A stretch of DNA of 8,812 bases from Rhodobacter sp. (GTDB taxonomy: Bacteria; Pseudomonadota; Alphaproteobacteria; Rhodobacterales; Rhodobacteraceae). The stretch covers positions 1 to 8,812 of the forward strand of contig JAIXVS010000298.1 in NCBI GenBank assembly GCA_027482795.1, read 5' to 3'. Below, piece after piece: positions 5,886-8,812 of the stretch. A program made the position numbers and the translations under genes. How positions within the stretch are numbered: position 1 is the first letter of the stretch; the number at the start of each line of letters is the position of its first letter. The notes under the pieces were generated by a model. That model had not been told where the DNA came from. It did not search any database and saw only the letters and a list, made by a program, of their open reading frames with translations.

Positions 5886-6008
5886 TTAGAACGGGCCCGT
5901 AAAGCCAAGCCAAGCAAACAGCAAAACAAACAGTGAAACAACGCCAACGGCATCTTCGATCAGTGCGGCGTGGCGGGTTTGATCATCGATTTTGGTTTTG
6001 AATTTCAT
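5886..6008 (-). CDS. Small single-pass membrane protein, 40 aa, candidate SOS-regulated
   Basis: ATG at 6008 (minus strand) to TAA at 5886-5888 gives 40 residues. GAGGGAGG at 6021-6014 stands 5 nt upstream, the strongest ribosome binding site in the window. Residues 1-19 are polar and charged (MKFKTKIDDQTRHAALIED). Residues 20-36 form one hydrophobic helix (AVGVVSLFVLLFAWLGF), and the chain ends TGPF. Positive residues at the N-terminus suggest N-in, C-out topology in the inner membrane. The gene has its own likely promoter, a perfect LexA-type operator at that promoter and an intrinsic terminator, so it is a free-standing unit, although recG transcripts may read through. I do not recognise the family. 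By analogy with Caulobacter SidA (a 29-residue SOS-induced division inhibitor) or E. coli TisB, it might delay division or affect the membrane during DNA damage. That function is inference from layout only. Confidence 0.75.
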   Translation of the reverse strand: MKFKTKIDDQTRHAALIEDAVGVVSLFVLLFAWLGFTGPF

Positions 6009-6033
6009 GATAGCCTCCCTCGTTTGTTGCTAT

Positions 6034-6063
6034 ATTGTTCTCATATCGTTAACCATTGGTCAA
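6034..6063 (-). promoter_or_regulatory. Probable promoter of the small membrane-protein gene
   Basis: On the minus strand TTGACC (6063-6058) and AACAAT (6039-6034) are separated by 18 nt. The start would fall near 6027, leaving a leader of about 19 nt that contains the ribosome binding site. The -35 box is good and the -10 matches four of six consensus positions. The -35 begins at the base after the LexA-type box. Confidence 0.5.
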
Positions 6064-6078
6064 GAACTTTTTAAGAAC
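6064..6078 (-). promoter_or_regulatory. LexA-type SOS box (GTTC-N7-GTTC)
   Basis: On the minus strand GTTC (6078-6075), seven nt TTAAAAA, and GTTC (6067-6064) match the direct-repeat operator GTTC-N7-GTTC known for LexA of Rhodobacter and other alphaproteobacteria. It directly abuts the -35 TTGACC, so LexA bound here would block RNA polymerase. A degenerate box in the other orientation, GTTC-N7-GTTA on the plus strand at 6037-6051, overlaps the -10 region. Eight fixed bases would occur by chance in about 110 nt with a probability of a few in a thousand, counting both strands. Confidence 0.65.
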
Positions 6079-6116
6079 ATTTGCGAACAAAGTGGGATTT
6101 TTGTTAGGCTCGTCCG

Positions 6117-8194
<2,078 letters not shown>

Positions 8195-8198
<4 letters not shown>

Positions 8199-8812
8199 GA
8201 TGGGGCGATCAGCGCGATCCACGCGTCTTCATCCAGCACGCGCACGCCGTGCTTTTCGGCCTCTTTCAGTTTTGATCCCGCGCCAGGCCCCGCGACCAGA
8301 ATATCGGTTTTGGCCGATACCGAACCTGCCACCTTCGCCCCCAGACGTTCGGCCTGCGCCTTGGCCTCGGCGCGCGAGAGTTTTTCCAAACTGCCTGTAA
8401 ATACAACAGTTTTTCCTGCAATGGGGCTGCCTTCGGTTTGGCGGGCGGGGGGGGGCTGAATGTGCAAATGCGCCACCAGCGCGTCGATGGCCGCGCGTTC
8501 GGTGGGGTTTTTGAACGTCTCTAAAAGCGAATTGGCCAGCACCGCGCCCACGCCATCGATGGCGGTCAATTCGGCCCATGCGGCATGGCCCGCCCGCAGG
8601 TCAGGGTCTGCGGGGATTGCATCCAGCGCGGCCATCAGCGCAGGCCATGTGCCGTAATGATAGGCCAGCAAGGCGCCCGCCACCTCGCCCGCGTGGCGGA
8701 TGCCAAGGGCAAAGATCAGCCGATCAAGGCCAATGGCGCGGCGCGCATCAATGGCGGCGAACAGCTTCGCAGTAGATGTTTCCCCAAACCCTTCGCGATT
8801 TTTCAGCGTTTG
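8195..8812 (-). CDS. ligA: NAD-dependent DNA ligase LigA, C-terminal fragment (partial at 5' end)
   Basis: The minus-strand frame is open from the window edge to TGA at 8197-8195, giving the last 205 residues. LigA seals nicks in duplex DNA using NAD and is required for joining Okazaki fragments. The fragment begins in the helix-hairpin-helix region (LKNREGFGETSTAKLFAAID, then FALGIRHAGEVAGALL). A further HhH motif, LTAIDGVGAVLANSL, follows. The C-terminal BRCT domain (about fragment residues 130-200) shows GKTVVFTGSL, LSRAEAKAQAERLGAKV, TDILVAGPGAGSKLKEAEKHG and LDEDAW. The adenylation and OB domains and the zinc finger lie outside the window. The last codon overlaps the recG start by ATGA, indicating cotranscription. 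Confidence 0.97.

Noticed and set aside
5792..5902. Plus-strand 36-residue frame starting in the terminator hairpin
   Set aside because: AAGG touches the ATG, so spacing is unworkable. The start sits in a stable hairpin and the frame is antisense to the 3' end of the small membrane-protein gene.
5672..5953. Minus-strand 93-residue frame overlapping the small membrane-protein gene
   Set aside because: It runs through the intrinsic terminator and into the IscU-like gene on the other strand, and lacks a ribosome binding site; the 40-residue frame has far better signals.
6075..6088. A third GTTC next to the SOS box
   Set aside because: It is spaced by six bases from its neighbour instead of seven, so it does not form a second standard box.

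Overview
The window looks like chromosome from an alphaproteobacterium of the Rhodobacteraceae (Roseobacter/Rhodobacter type). This rests on high GC, the close resemblance of TrmFO, GluQRS, HisI, RecG and LigA to that family's versions as I know them, and a GTTC-N7-GTTC operator of the alphaproteobacterial LexA type. An embedded piece of Illumina flow-cell oligo shows that it is a short-read draft assembly, possibly metagenomic, with at least one uncorrected artefact.

Left part (1-2747). The C-terminal winged-helix end of a metallo-beta-lactamase-fold hydrolase is followed by a complete tRNA-Asn(GTT) with its own promoter. Next come about 380 nt without a recognisable gene, then a minus-strand gene for a 556-residue, extremely acidic protein built from eight tandem repeats of about 56 residues. 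This stretch has visibly lower GC than its surroundings and looks like accessory cargo beside the tRNA gene. Inside the eighth repeat, 39 nt (1111-1149) match the Illumina P5 grafting oligo, including its ten-T spacer. That part of the protein is not biological.

Middle part (2748-5768). trmFO (m5U54 methylation of tRNA) overlaps gluQ (glutamyl-queuosine tRNA-Asp synthetase) by 13 nt, forming a small tRNA-modification operon. hisI (histidine biosynthesis) runs convergently and shares a palindromic CTATAG stop region with gluQ. Divergently from hisI lies a small IscU/NifU-N-like protein that lacks the third scaffold cysteine.

Right part (5767-8812, all minus strand). ligA (partial) and recG are coupled by an ATGA overlap and form a DNA replication/repair pair. 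Downstream of recG is a short gene for a 40-residue single-pass membrane protein, with a strong ribosome binding site, its own likely promoter and an intrinsic terminator. A perfect GTTC-N7-GTTC LexA-type operator abuts the -35 element. This predicts an SOS-induced small membrane protein, comparable in design to Caulobacter SidA or E. coli TisB, and is the most interesting biological candidate here.
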